This document shows, piece by piece, positions 36,424-47,615 of a stretch of 64,000 nucleotides of DNA (position 1 is the first letter of the stretch; every line of letters starts with the position of its first letter). Location of the stretch: assembly GCF_963924675.1 (NCBI RefSeq), contig NC_089220.1, forward strand, positions 89,035,168-89,099,167, read 5' to 3'. The position numbers and the translations under genes were made by a program. The notes beneath the pieces are model-generated. The model saw only the letters and a list, made by a program, of their open reading frames with translations. It did not search any database and had not been told where the DNA came from. The DNA comes from Phocoena phocoena (Eukaryota; Chordata; Mammalia; Artiodactyla; Phocoenidae).

Positions 36424-38456
36424 GAGGGGAAGATGGCGGAAGAGTAAGTCGTGGAGATCATCTTCCTCCCCACAGATACACCAGAAATACATCTACACGT
36501 GGAACAACTCCTACAGAACACCTACTGAACGCTGGCAGAAGACCTCAGACCTCCCAAAAGGCAAGAAAGTCCCCACGTACCTGGGTAGGAAAGAAAAAAA
36601 GAATAAACAGAGACAAAGGGATAGGGATGGGAGCTGCACCAGTGGGAGGGAGCTGTGGAGGAAAGGTTTCCACACATTAGGAAGCCCCTTCGTGGGCGGA
36701 GACTGTGGGTGGCAGAGGGGGAAGCTACGGAGCCCCTGAGGAGAGCACAGCAACAGGGGTGCGGAGGGCAAAGCGGAGAGATTCCCGCACAGAGGATTGG
36801 GGCCGACCGGCACTCAACAGCCCGAGAGGCCTGTCTGCTCACCCGCCACGGTGGGCAGGGCTGGGAGCTGAGGCTCGGGCTTCGGTAGGAGCGCAGGGAG
36901 AGGACAGGCTGGCGGCGGAAACACAGCCTGCAGGAGGTTAGTGCACCACGGCTAGCTGGGAAGGAGTCCGGGGAAAAGTCTGGACCTGCCGAAGAGGCAA
37001 GAGACTTTTTCTTCCCTCTTTTGTTTCCTGGTGCGCGAGGAGAAGGGATTAAGAGCGCTGCTTAAAGGAGCTCCAGAGACGGGCACGAGCCGCAGCTAAC
37101 AGCGCGGACCCCAGAGACGGGCAGGAGACGCTAAGGCTGCTGCTGCTGCCACCAAGAAGCCTGTGTGCGAGCACAGGTCACTATCCACACCTCCCTTCCG
37201 GGAATCCTGTGCAGCCCACCACTGCCAGGGTCCCGGGATCCAGGGACAACTTCCCTGGGAGAACGCATGGCGCGCCTCAGCCTGGTGCAACGTGCCGGCC
37301 TCTGCCGCTGCAGGATCGCCCTGCACTCCATACCCCTCCCTCCCCCAGGCTTGAGTGAGCCAGAGTCCCCGAAGCAGCTGCTCCTTTAACCCTGTCCTGT
37401 CTGAGCAAAGAACAGACGCCCTCCAGCGACCTACACGCAGAGGCAGGTCCAAATCCAAAGCTGAGACCCGGGAGCTGTGCAAACAAAGAAGAGAAAGGGA
37501 AATCTCTCCCAGCAGCCTCAGAAGCAGTGGATTAAAGCTCCACAATCAACTTGATGTACCCTGCATCTGTGGAATACATGAATAGACAACGAATCATCCC
37601 AAATTGAGGAGGTGGACTTTGAGAGCAAGATTTATTATTTTTTCCCCTTCTCCTCTTTTTCTGAGTATGTGTATGCTTCTGTGTGATATTTTGTCTGTAT
37701 ACCTTTGCTTTCACCATTTGTCCTAGGGTTCTATCCGTCGATTTTTTTTTTCTTTAAAAAAATTTTTTTTCTTAATAATTATTTTTTATTTTAATAACTT
37801 TATTTTATCTTACTGTATTTTATCTTCTTTCTTTCTCTTTTTTCTTTCTTTCTTTCTTTCCTTCTTTCCTTCCCTTCCTTCCTTCCATCTTTCTTCCTTC
37901 CTTCCTTCCCTCTTTCCTTCCTTCCTTCCTTTCTTTTCTTTCTTCTCCCTTTTATTCTGAGCCATGTGGATGAAAGGCTCTTGGTGCTGCAGCCAGGAGT
38001 CAGTGCTGTGCCTCTGAGGTGGGGGACCCAACTTCAGGACACTGGTCCACAAGAGACCTCCCAGCTCCACGTAATATAAAATGGCAAAAATCTCCCAGAG
38101 ATCTCCATCTCAACACCAGCACCCAGCTTCACTCAACGACCAGCAAGCTACAGTGCTGGACACCCTATGCCAAAGAACTAACAAGACAGGAACACAACCT
38201 CACCCATTAGCAGAGAGGCTGCTTAAAATCGTAAGTCCACAGACACCCCAAAACACACCACCAGACGTGGACCTGCCCACCAGAAAGACAAGATCCAGCC
38301 TCATCCACCAGAACACAGGCACTAGTCCCCTCCACCAGGAAGCCTACACAACCCACTGAACCAACTTTAGCCACTGGGGACAGACAGCAAACACACTGGG
38401 AACTACGAACCTGCAACCTGCAAAAAGGAGACCCCAAACACAGTAAGATAAGCAAA
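36424..38456 (+). promoter_or_regulatory. L1 5'UTR (internal promoter region)
   Basis: About 2 kb lie between the element's start and the ORF1 ATG. The first 1.1 kb is GC-rich with many CpGs; then comes a T-rich and pyrimidine tract (about 37740-37950), then a leader that closely matches 61640-63593 in the second L1. In L1 families the 5'UTR carries the pol II promoter. The overlapping open frames here on both strands are by-products of the GC-rich composition. Confidence 0.85.
37826..37948. repeat. (TTTC/TTCC)n pyrimidine tract in the L1 5'UTR
   Basis: About 120 bp of CTTT, CCTT and TCCTTCC units on the plus strand. The second L1 has the equivalent tract at about 63005-63095 but with a different length and unit order, so the tract changes quickly between copies. 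Confidence 0.9.
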
Positions 38457-39311
38457 ATGAGAAGACATAAAAACACACAGCAGATGAAGGAGCAAGATAA
38501 AAACCCACCAGACCTAACAAATGAAGAGGAAATGGGCAGTCCACCTGAAAAAGAATTCAGAATAATGAATTCTCAGAAAGAGAATAGACAAAATGCAAGA
38601 AACATTTAACAAGGACCTAGAAGAACTAAAGATGAAACAAGCAATGATGAAGAACACAATAAATGAAATTTAAAATAATCTAGATGGGATCAATAGCAGA
38701 ATAACTGAGGCAGAAGAATGGATAAGTGACCTGGAAGATAAAATAGTGGAAATAACTACTGCAGAGCAGAATAAAGAAAAAAGAATGAAAAGAACTGAGG
38801 ACAGTCTCACACACCTCTGGGACAACAATAAACACACCAACATTTGAATTATAGGGGTTCCAGAAGAAGAAGAGAAAAAGAAAGGGACTGAGAAAATATT
38901 TGAAGAGATTATAGTTGAAAACTTCCCTAATATGGGAAAGGAAATAGTTAATCAAGTCCAGGAAGCACAGAGAGTCACATACAGGATAAATCCAAAGAGA
39001 AATATGCCAAGACATATATTAATCAAACTGTCAAAAATTAAACACAAAGAAAACATATTAAAAGCAGCAAGGGAAAAACAACAAATAACACACAAGGTTA
39101 ACAGCTGATCTATCAGCAGAAACTCTGCAAGCCAGAAGGGACGGGCAGGACATATTTAAAGTGATGAAGGAGAAAAACCTACAACTAAGATTACTCTACC
39201 CAGCAAACATCTCATTCAGATTTGATTAAAAACTTCACAGACAAGCAAAAGGTGAGAGAGTTCAGCACCACCAAACCAGCTCTACAACAACTGCTAAAGG
39301 AACCTCTCTAG
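38457..39311 (+). pseudogene. L1 ORF1 (RNA-binding chaperone), broken
   Basis: The start is the ATG in 'agcaaaatgagaagac', and the natural stop is the TAG at 39309-39311 in 'aacctctctagg'. In L1, ORF1p is a trimeric coiled-coil RNA-binding protein that coats the element's RNA. The coiled-coil region (E/K-rich), RRM-like and C-terminal parts are all recognisable at DNA level. Relative to the second L1, a deletion near 38575 throws the frame, and a TAA follows within about 20 codons. A further TAA lies near 38670 ('gaaatttaaaataatc') in the original frame, and a short block is missing near 39100 ('acacaaggttaacag'). Not functional. Confidence 0.88.
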
Positions 39312-39369
39312 GCAAGAAACACAAGAGAAGGAAAAGACCTACAATAACGAACCCATAATAATTAAGAAA

Positions 39370-42300
39370 ATGGGAATAGGAATATACATATCGATAATTA
39401 CCTTAAATGTAAATGGACTAAATGCTCCCACCAAAAGACACAGATTGGCTGAATGGATACAAAAACAAGATCCATATATATGCTGTCTACAAGAGACCCA
39501 CTTCACACCTACAGACACATACAGACTGAAAGTAAGGGGATGGAAAAAGATATTCCGTGCAAATGGAAACAAAAAGAAAGCTGGAGTAGCAATTCTCATA
39601 TCAGACAAAATAGACTTTAAAATAAAGACTGTTAGAAGAGACAAAGAAGGACACTACATAATGATAAAGGGATCGATCCAAGAAGAAGATATAACAATTG
39701 TAAATATTTATGCACCCAACATAGGAGCACCTCAATACATAAGGCAAATACTAACAGCCATAAAAGGGGAAATTGACAGTAACACATTCATAGTAGAGGA
39801 CTTTAACATCCCACTTTCACCAAAGGACAGATCATCCAAAATGAAAATAAATAAGGAAACGCAAGCTTTAAATGATACATTAAACAAGATGGACTTAATT
39901 GATATTTATAGGACATTCCATCCAAAAACAACAGAATACACATTTTTCTCAAGTGCTCATGGAACATTCTCCAGGATAGATCATATCTTGGGTCACAAAT
40001 CAAGCCTTTGTAAATTTAAGAAAATTGAAATTGTATCAAGTATCTTTTCCAACCACAACGCTATGAGACTAGATATCAATTACAGGAAAAGATCTGTAAA
40101 AAATACAAACACATGGAGGCTAAACAATACACTACTTAATAACGAAGTGATCACTGAAGAAATCAAACAGGAAATCAAAAAATACCTAGAAACAAATGAC
40201 AATGGAGACACGACGACCCAAAAGCAATGGGATGCAGCAAAAGCAGTTCTAAGAAGGAAGTTTATAGTAATACAATCCTACCTTAAGAAACAGGAAAGAT
40301 CACGAATAAACAACCTAACCTTGCACCTAAAGCAATTAGAGAAAGAAGAACAAAACAACCCCAAAGTTAGCAGAAGGAAAGAAATCATAATAATCAGATC
40401 AGAAATAAATGAAAAAGAAATGAAGGAAATGATAGCAAAGATCAATAAAACTAAAAGCTGGTTCTTTCAGAAGATAAACAAAATAGATAAACTATTAGCC
40501 AGACTCATCAGGATAAAGAAGGAGAAGACTCAAATCAATAGAATTAGAAGTGAAAAAGGAGAAGTAACAACTGACACTGCAAAAATACAAAAGATCATGA
40601 GAGATTACTACAAGCAACTCTATGCCAATAAAAGAGACAACCTGGAAGAAATGGACAAATTCTTAGAAATGCACAACTGCCAAGACTAGATCAGGAAGAA
40701 ATAGAAAATATGAACAGACCAATCACAAGCACTGAAATTGAAACTGTGATTAAAAATCTTCCAAGAAACAAAAGCCTGGGACCAGATGGCTTCACAGGCG
40801 AATTCTATCAAACATTTAGAGAAGAGCTAACACCTATCCTTCTCAAACTCTTCCAAAATATAGCAGAGGGAGGAACACTCCCAAACTCATTCTACGAGGC
40901 CACCATCACCTTGATACCAAAACCTGACAAGGATGTCACGAAGAAAGAAAACTACAGGCCAATATCACTGATGAACATAGATGCAAAAATCCTCAACAAA
41001 ATACTAGCAAACAGAATCCAACAGCACATTAAAAGGATCATACACCATGATCAAGTGGGGTTTATTCCAGGAATGCAAGGATTCTTCAATATATGCAGAT
41101 TAATCAATGTGATACACCATATTAACAAATTGAAGGAGAAAAACCATATGATCATCTCAATAGATGCAGAGAAAGCTTTCGACAAAATTCAACACCCATT
41201 TATGATAAAAACCCTCCGGAAAGTAGGCATAGAGGGAATTTTCCTCAACATAATAAAGGCCATATATGACAAGCCCACAGCCAACATCATCCTCAATGGT
41301 GAAAAACTGAAAGCATTTCCACTGAGATCAGAAACAAGACAAGGTTGCCCACTCTCACCACTCTTATTCAACATGGTTTTGGAAGTTTTAGCCACAGCAG
41401 TCAGAGAAGAAAAGGAAATAAAAGGAATCCAAATCAGAAAAGAATAAGTAAAGCATGTCACTGTTTGCAGATGACATGATACTATACATAGAGAATCCTA
41501 AAGATGCTACCAAAAAACTACTAGAGCTAATCAATGAATTTGGTAAAGTAGCAGGATACAAAATTAATGTACAGAAATCTCTGGCATTCCTACACACTAA
41601 TGATGAAAAATCTGAAAGTGAAATCAAGAAAAGAGTCCCATTTATCATTGCAACAAAAAGAATAAAATATCTAGGAATAAATCTACCTAAGGTGACAAAA
41701 GACCTGTATGCAGAAAATTATAAGACACTGATATAAGAAATTAAAGGTGACACAAATAGATGGAGAGATATACCATGTTCTTGGATTGGAAGAATCAACA
41801 GTGTGAAAATTACTACCCAAAGCAATCTACAGATTCAATGCAATCCCTATCAAACTACCACTGGCATTTTTCACAGAACTAGAACAAAAAATTTCACAAT
41901 TTGTATGGAAACACAAAAGACCCCGAATAGCCAAAGCAATCTTGAGAACGAAAAACAGAGCTGGAGGAATCAGGCTCCCTGACTTCAGACTATACTACAA
42001 AGCTACAGTACTCAAGACAGTATGGTACTGGGACCAAAACAGAAAGGTAGATCAATGGAATAGGATAGAAAGCCCAGAGATAAACTCATGCCCATATGGT
42101 CACCTTATCTTTGACAAAGGAGGCAGGAATGTAAAGTGGAGAAAGGACAACCTCTTCAATAAGTGGTGCTGGGAAAACGGGACAGGTACATGTAAAAGTA
42201 TGAGATCAGATCACTCCCTAACACCATATACAAAAATAAGCTCAAAATGGATTGAAGACCGAAATGTAAGGCCAGAAACTATCAAACTTTTCGAAGAAAA

Positions 42301-43182
42301 CATAGGCAGAACACTCTATGATATAAATCACAGCAAGATCCTTTTTGACCCACCTCCTAGAGAAATGGAAATAAAAACAAAAATAAACGAATGGGACCTA
42401 ATGAAACTTCCAAGCTTTCGCACAGCAAAGGAAACCATAAACAAGACCAAAAGACAACCCTCAGAATAGGAGAAAATATTTGCAAATGAAGCAACTGACA
42501 ACGGATTAATCTCCAAAATTTACAAGCAGCTCATGCAGCTCAATAACAAAAACCAAACAACCCAATCCAAAAATGGGCAGAAGACCTAAACAGACATTTC
42601 TCCAAAGAATATATAGAGACTGCCAACAAACACATGAAAGAATGCTCAACATCATTAATCATTAGAGAAATGCAAATCAAAACTACAATGAGATATCATC
42701 TCACACCAGTCAGAATGGCCATCATCAAAAAATCTACAAACAATAAATGCTGGAGAGGGTGGGGAGAAAAGGGAACACTCTTGCACTGCTGTTGGGAATG
42801 TGAATTGGTACAGCCACTATGGAGAACAGTATGGAGGTTCCTTGAAAAACTACAAATAGAACTACCATATGACCCAGCAATCCCACTACTGGGCATATAC
42901 CCTGAGAAAACCATAATTCAAAAAGAGTCATGTACCAAAATGTTCATTGAAGCTCTATTTACAATAGCCAGGAGATGGAAACAACCAAAGTGTCCATCAT
43001 TGGATGAATGGATAAAGAAGATGTGGCACATATATACAATGGAATATTACTCAGCCATAAAAAGAAACGAAATTGAGCTATTTGTAATGAGGTGGATGGA
43101 CTTGGAGTCTGTCATACAGAGTGAAGTAAGTCAGAAAGAGAGAGACAGGTACCGTATGCTAACACATATATATGGAATTTAA
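39370..43182 (+). pseudogene. L1 ORF2 (endonuclease and reverse transcriptase), broken
   Basis: ORF2 starts at ATG 39370, 58 bp after ORF1, and its natural stop is TAA at 43180-43182. The length corresponds to about 1270 codons, the usual L1 size. The N-terminal endonuclease is readable (LNVNGLNAP, QETH, RIDHILG), but the usual SDH motif reads SNH, losing a catalytic Asp, and VGDFN reads VEDFN. Breaks: a 1-base deletion near 40676; TAA at 41445-41447; a 1-base insertion near 41452 just before FADD (41464-41475); TAA at 41734-41736; a 5-base deletion near 41810; TAG at 42467-42469; another frameshift before 42634. In the C-terminal zinc-knuckle-like region (KCWRGWGEK) a Cys is replaced by Trp. 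Confidence 0.95.
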
Positions 43183-43555
43183 GAAAAAAAAATGTCATGA
43201 AGAACCTAGGGTTAAGACAGGAATAAAGACACAGACCTAGTAGAGAATGGACTTGAGGATATGGAGAGGGGGAAGGTAAGCTGTGACGAGGCGAGAGAGT
43301 GGCATGGACATATATACACTACCAAGCGTAAGATAGATAGCTAGTGGGAGGCAGCCACATAGCACAGGGAGATCAGCTCGGTGCTTTGTGGCTACCTGGA
43401 GGTGTGGGATAGGGAGGGTGGGAGGGAGGGAGATGCAGGAGGGAGGAGGTATGGGAACATATGTATATGTATAACTGATTCACTTTCTTATAAAGCAGAA
43501 ACTAAAACACCATTGTAAAACAATTATACTCCAATAAAGATGTAAAAAAAAAAAA
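43183..43555 (+). other. L1 3'UTR and A-tail
   Basis: It contains a G-rich polypurine stretch ('gggagggtgggagggaggga' at about 43410-43430), typical of L1 3'UTRs, then 'gattcactttcttataaagc', AATAAA and an A-tail. The same closing blocks appear in the truncated L1 at 24386-24664. Confidence 0.9.
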
Positions 43556-43858
43556 GAACACAAATAACAGATGCTGGCGAGGATGTGGAGAAAAGGAAAC
43601 CTTTATACACTGTTGGTGGGAATATAAATTGGTGCAGCCACTGTGGAAGCAGTAAGAAGGTTTCTCAAAACACTACAAATATAACTACCATATGACACAG
43701 CAGTTCCACTCCTGGGTATATATGGGAAAAAATAACAACACTAACTTGAAAATACACACACCCCAATGTTATTAGCAGCATTCTTTACAATTGCCAAGAT
43801 ATGAAAGCAACCTAAGTGTCCATCAACAGATCAATAAAGAAGAGGTGGTATATGTATG

Positions 43859-43910
<52 letters not shown>

Positions 43911-44071
43911 GCAATACTGGACAGCCAGAAAAAGTAATGAAATTTTCCCATCTGTAGCAACATGAATGGACTTGGAGTGTATTATGCTAAGTGAAATAAG
44001 TCAGAGAAAGACAAGTACTGTATGATATCATTTACATGTGGAATCTAAAAAAAAAACAGAAACAAATTAGT
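43556..44071 (+). pseudogene. Older L1 ORF2 end, resumed after the nested insertion
   Basis: The text continues the older ORF2 exactly where it broke at 36423: 'gatgctggcgaggatgtgga', 'ctcctgggtatatatgggaa' and 'tggacttggagtgtattatg' parallel 42750-43110 of the inner L1. It includes a (CA)n expansion (43862-43908) inside the former reading frame and ends with the ORF2 stop at about 44044. Confidence 0.85.
43862..43908. repeat. (CA)23 microsatellite
   Basis: Uninterrupted AC run of about 47 bp, grown within old L1 ORF2 sequence. Confidence 0.95.
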
Positions 44072-44345
44072 GGGACTTCCCTGGTGGCGCAGTGGTTTAG
44101 AATCCGCCTGCCAATGCAGGGGACACAGGTTCGATCTCTGACCTGGGAAGATCCCACATGCCACAGAGCAACTAAGCCTGTGCACCACAACTACTGAGCC
44201 TGCGCTCTAGAGCCCACGAGCCACATCTACTGAAGCCCACATGCCTAAAGCCCGTGCTCTGCAACAAAAGAAGCCACTGCAATGAGAAGCCCGCGCACCC
44301 CAATGAAGACCCAATGCAGCCAAAAATAAATATAAATAAATAAAT
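44072..44345 (+). mobile_element. Second type of tRNA-derived cetartiodactyl SINE
   Basis: It shares the head with the CHR SINEs (GGACTTCCCTGGTGGCGCAG, pol III A-box TGGCGCAGTGG and a B-box-like GGTTCGATCTC) but has a different, longer body: 'agcaactaagcctgtgcacc', 'gcctgcgctctagagcccac', 'gaagccactgcaatgagaag'. It ends in (AAAT)n. This matches the CHR-2/ruminant-like type rather than the copies at 8.3, 15.0, 23.5 and 58.0 kb. It lies in the 3'UTR of the older L1, so it is younger than that L1. Confidence 0.88.
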
Positions 44346-44662
44346 TTATAAAAACAAAGATGTGCCAAGACTGCCACAATATAATGTTAAAAAAAAAAGA
44401 AAAATATTTATTAGTAAATATAACAAAAATGAAGCAGACCCACTGATACAGAGAAGAAACTAGTGGTTACCAGTAGGGAGGTGGGGAGGGGTGATATAGG
44501 GTTGAGGGAGTGGGAGGTATAAACTATTGGTTGTAAGATAGGCTACAAGGACATATTGTACAACATGAGGAATATAACTAATATTTTATAATAACTATAA
44601 ATGAAGTGTAACCTTTAAAATTTGTATAAAAAATTTTAAACTTTTAAAAAATATATCAATTC
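44346..44662 (+). mobile_element. Older L1 3'UTR, resumed after the SINE
   Basis: 'agagaagaaactagtggtta', 'ggtggggaggggtgatatag' and 'acatattgtacaacatgagg' are typical of older (L1MA-like) 3'UTRs. It ends in A/T-rich sequence without a clean tail, as expected for its age. Confidence 0.8.
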
Positions 44663-44774
44663 AAGTTTCCCTGCCTCCAGGCTAATATAAGACTTCCAAA
44701 TCTAAGCCTGTCATCTTCAGAACACCTGCAATATTGCCATCTACATTACACAACCAATACAGGATATAATCATG
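44663..44774. other. Short unique stretch
   Basis: Nothing recognised between the L1 end and the L2 fragment. Confidence 0.4.
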
Positions 44775-44935
44775 AATAACATTATATTTTCTACTGCTTT
44801 ATCTACTCACTTTGTCTCCCAACCAGACTATAAACTCCTTCAGTGTAGGGATTACAATTTAGACTTTTTGTAATCCTTCAAAATATTTGGTCTGATAACA
44901 TTTTATTTACTCAATGAGTACTTGCTGACTGAGGA
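44775..44935 (+). repeat. L2 3'-end fragment
   Basis: 'accagactataaactccttc' then 'cagtgtagggattac' and 'tactcaatgagtacttgctg' fit a diverged L2 tail. Confidence 0.45.
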
Positions 44936-45834
44936 AAACAGGTTTGTAGATAACTTTTAAAAATATATGTTTATGAAGGAACATGGTTCTCAAACAGCTT
45001 TCTGGTTGTCCTCCCCCAATTTTTGCCTTTGATATAAAATTTGGGACATCCTGGTTCTATAATTCTATATGTATATAGGTATACATTATAAATATAATTA
45101 TAGATAAGTAGAAGTAACTATTTCACTGTTTCATTTTAAACTTCATATTCAAGAAGTTGAATTATACTTGCAAGCTTCTTTTCTCTTATTCATTCCTTAG
45201 AGGGTATGATAAATAGTTGTTTACTGCCCTTTGAATAATAGACTGTCACAAATGTTACTTCTGGTTTTCTCCTTTCTCGGCTAAACAACCTTAGCTCCTT
45301 TAGACATTTAAATGCCATGAACAGATGCTCAATATTACTTGGTGGCTGGGCATGATTTATAGTGCTTATTTCTGGAAGGAGATCAAAATAGAAGCATTAT
45401 GTATTTTTAAAGCTTTTCTTTCACATATGGCATACTTTACAGGGAGTGAGGATTTGGATGAATGGATAGATTAATACAGCTAATATTCTCATTTCAGTCT
45501 CACCTAAAAAGAGGAGAAATACAGGAAATATCATAATGGAAGCTAAAATGCACAAGATGCTATTTTACTATTAACTCAGACCTTTCTTATGCCAGATGGT
45601 GTTAGAGGAAAGCTTTTGTTTTCTTGATGATGGGCATCTCCTTTGAATTTTGCTAACCAGACATGTTTCCTCTCTTCTCGGCATTCACAGACACTGTGGC
45701 CTTCTTTTACGTACCTCTTGCATGCAGTAGTTGGTTTGCGTTTCCAGGCATTGAATATCGTTCTGATTGGTTTCTGGGAGAGGAATTTATACTTCTTGAT
45801 GTATTGATTTTAATCTTCAAGGATTCGGATAACC
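44936..45834. other. Unique AT-rich sequence, no feature seen
   Basis: No repeat or gene recognised. Confidence 0.4.
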
Positions 45835-46010
45835 ATAACACCCTGTAATAGCACTCACCACATTAAAATGTCATTTACCTATTTTCCTGTCTCTCTGAAA
45901 CCCATACTACACACTCCCAGTTATCAGGAACTCTTTCTGATTTATCTTTCTATTCTAGTCTGGCATATGGCAGATTCTCTCTAAACATTTCTCGAGTACA
46001 TGATCAAATG
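45835..46010 (+). repeat. L2 3'-end fragment
   Basis: 'cactcaccacattaaaatgt', 'ctagtctggcatatggcaga' and 'aaacatttctcgagtacatg' resemble a decayed L2 tail. Confidence 0.4.
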
Positions 46011-46109
46011 AAGACCAGAAATTCAAGTCTACTTTGATATTTAAAGGAAGTCTTTATACTTCCTGGAATCACATGGGACAGAGGGAACATTTATTATAAA
46101 TAGATGTCT

Positions 46110-46390
46110 ATGCTGTGTCTGTATCACAGCACATGTTACCTCATTTAATCTTTTCAAGAAATTCATGAGCTATTCCCTTATTTGCTGCCATTTGTTAGTT
46201 ATTTACCTATTTGATATATACTATGTCCTATCTTTTAAAACACTTTATCGTTTAATATTTTTAATGATCCTTTGAAGCAGGTATTACTGTTCTCATTTTT
46301 AAAATAAGGAAGTTGAGGCTCAAAGAAGACATGAAGTGTTTGAATTCAGATCTACCTAACTCTAAAACCCAAATATTTCCTACTTGACCA
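46110..46390 (-). repeat. MIR SINE(s), antisense
   Basis: Antisense MIR landmarks occur twice: 'gttacctcatttaatctttt' at about 46135, then 'tttgaagcaggtattactgt', 'aataaggaagttgaggctca' and 'acctaactctaaaaccca'. Probably two MIR pieces in tandem. Confidence 0.6.
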
Positions 46391-47179
46391 TCATGAGTTG
46401 GAGACAAAATGTTTGGGACAAATAGGTTATTTACGTGACTTTTCTGCTTTCTTTATTTTTACTCTAATGCTGGTATCTACCACTTCTCCTTGTGTATCTT
46501 GTATTAACTCTCTTCTAGACAGAAGACCTTATTATTCACTATAAAATATAGAGAAACCTTATTGGTCATCTTAAAGGCTGCTAGTCCAATGTTAAGTCAA
46601 TAAATATATTCCTGTGATGAACAATCCTTGGTTCAGTCAGTTGTGACCAGATTCTTAAAGTCACATTCCAGAAAGCTTAGCTACCTTTGCATAAGGACCT
46701 GCCTTGGCAGCTTTTCCCAGAAGAGGCCTGTAGGTCTGCCAGTTGCTCAGAATTTCATGAGTGGTCCAGTCACAGATAGAAGATGCTGCCAAAGGTAAGT
46801 ATGAGACCTTCATCAGTAGAGTAATTTTAAGCACAGCTTTACTAAAGCAGCACCAAATTCTAATTGGATCTACTAGACTTAATTTAAGGAGCCACAGTGG
46901 ACTAATTCTAATATACTGTTACATCCAACATATCAGCACAATATTATATGTAAGCAAGGGTGTGTGTGTATAATGTGTAAAATGGGAGAAGGGATGGGGA
47001 TGTGAGAGCAGGGTGGTGGACTGAAAACATTATTTTAACCTTGTTTATTGTACCATAACAGGTCTTGGTATTGCCCCTCAAGAAAGACATAAGAGTAGAG
47101 AAGGAAAGGTAACTAAATAAGCAAAAGAGAAAGAGGTTGCCATGCTGGTAAAACTAGATCCTAAGGTGAAAGGAAACTT
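46391..47179. other. Unique sequence containing one copy of an unexplained 64-bp segment
   Basis: No gene or known repeat. The segment 46801-46863 resembles 51106-51169 and is listed separately. Confidence 0.4.
46801..46863 (+). repeat. Unclassified 64-bp repeat, copy 1
   Basis: Aligns by eye with 51106-51169 with about 11 differences, including one single-base gap. Shared words are CATCAGTAGAGT, CTTTACT, AAGCAGCA and CAAATTCTAA. Similarity stops abruptly on both sides. Both copies are on the plus strand, 4.3 kb apart. It does not match any repeat I can name. A splice-donor-like GTAAGT lies immediately upstream of this copy. Confidence 0.6.
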
Positions 47180-47330
47180 AGAGGTCAGCTAATACAACTC
47201 CCTAAACCAAGGGGAATGCCATTTCCATTGTCATCTGTGAGTATCAACTATCCTCAAAAGGATAGTTCAGAAGATTATCATTCCTCATTTTGCAAAGATG
47301 AAGACAGAGAGGAGAGAAGTCAAAAGTATT
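47180..47330 (-). repeat. Possible MIR-type SINE, antisense
   Basis: 'gaggtcagctaatacaactc' followed by 'cctcattttgcaaagatgaa' and 'gacagagaggagagaagt' resembles an antisense MIR variant. Weak. Confidence 0.35.
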
Positions 47331-47477
47331 AATGTGGGAAGGGTATGGGTAGGCTGTATCAGATGCAGTCACCCAACAGCAGAATATCAGACTTAAAAGC
47401 ACCTCTTGAACCTGGGACATGGGCGTGTATTTGGGGCATTTAGCATGACACAGATGGAATGTGAAACAGACTTCTCG

Positions 47478-47615
47478 TCCTGAGACCTAGATTCTAGGCC
47501 ACTCTCCATCATTATTATCTAGCTATATATCACTGAGCTGTACACATGATTTCTTATCTGTGAAATGAAAGGGTAGGATTAAAAGATTCCTACATTATTT
47601 TCCAGCAATAAATTA
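47478..47615 (+). repeat. Possible MIR-type SINE
   Basis: 'cctgagacctagattctagg' leads to 'tcttatctgtgaaatgaaag' and 'aggattaaaagattcct', the order expected for a diverged MIR. Confidence 0.4.

Larger units (their letters stand above)
36424..43555 (+). mobile_element. Near-full-length L1 nested in an older L1
   Basis: The element is complete in layout: a 5' terminus with 'gaggggaagatggcggaaga', a 2-kb 5'UTR, ORF1, a 58-bp spacer, ORF2, a 3'UTR with AATAAA at 43533-43538, and a 12-bp A-tail at 43544-43555. It splits the older L1 on either side. Imperfectly matching flanks (AAAATGAAGACAAGGAC at left, AAAAAGAACACAAATAAC at right) may be a decayed target duplication. Several disabling mutations in both ORFs mean it cannot retrotranspose on its own. 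Confidence 0.95.

Noticed and set aside
36257..36739. Plus-strand open frame of 160 codons
   Set aside because: It runs from old L1 ORF2 across the insertion junction into the 5'UTR of the nested L1; an accidental fusion frame.
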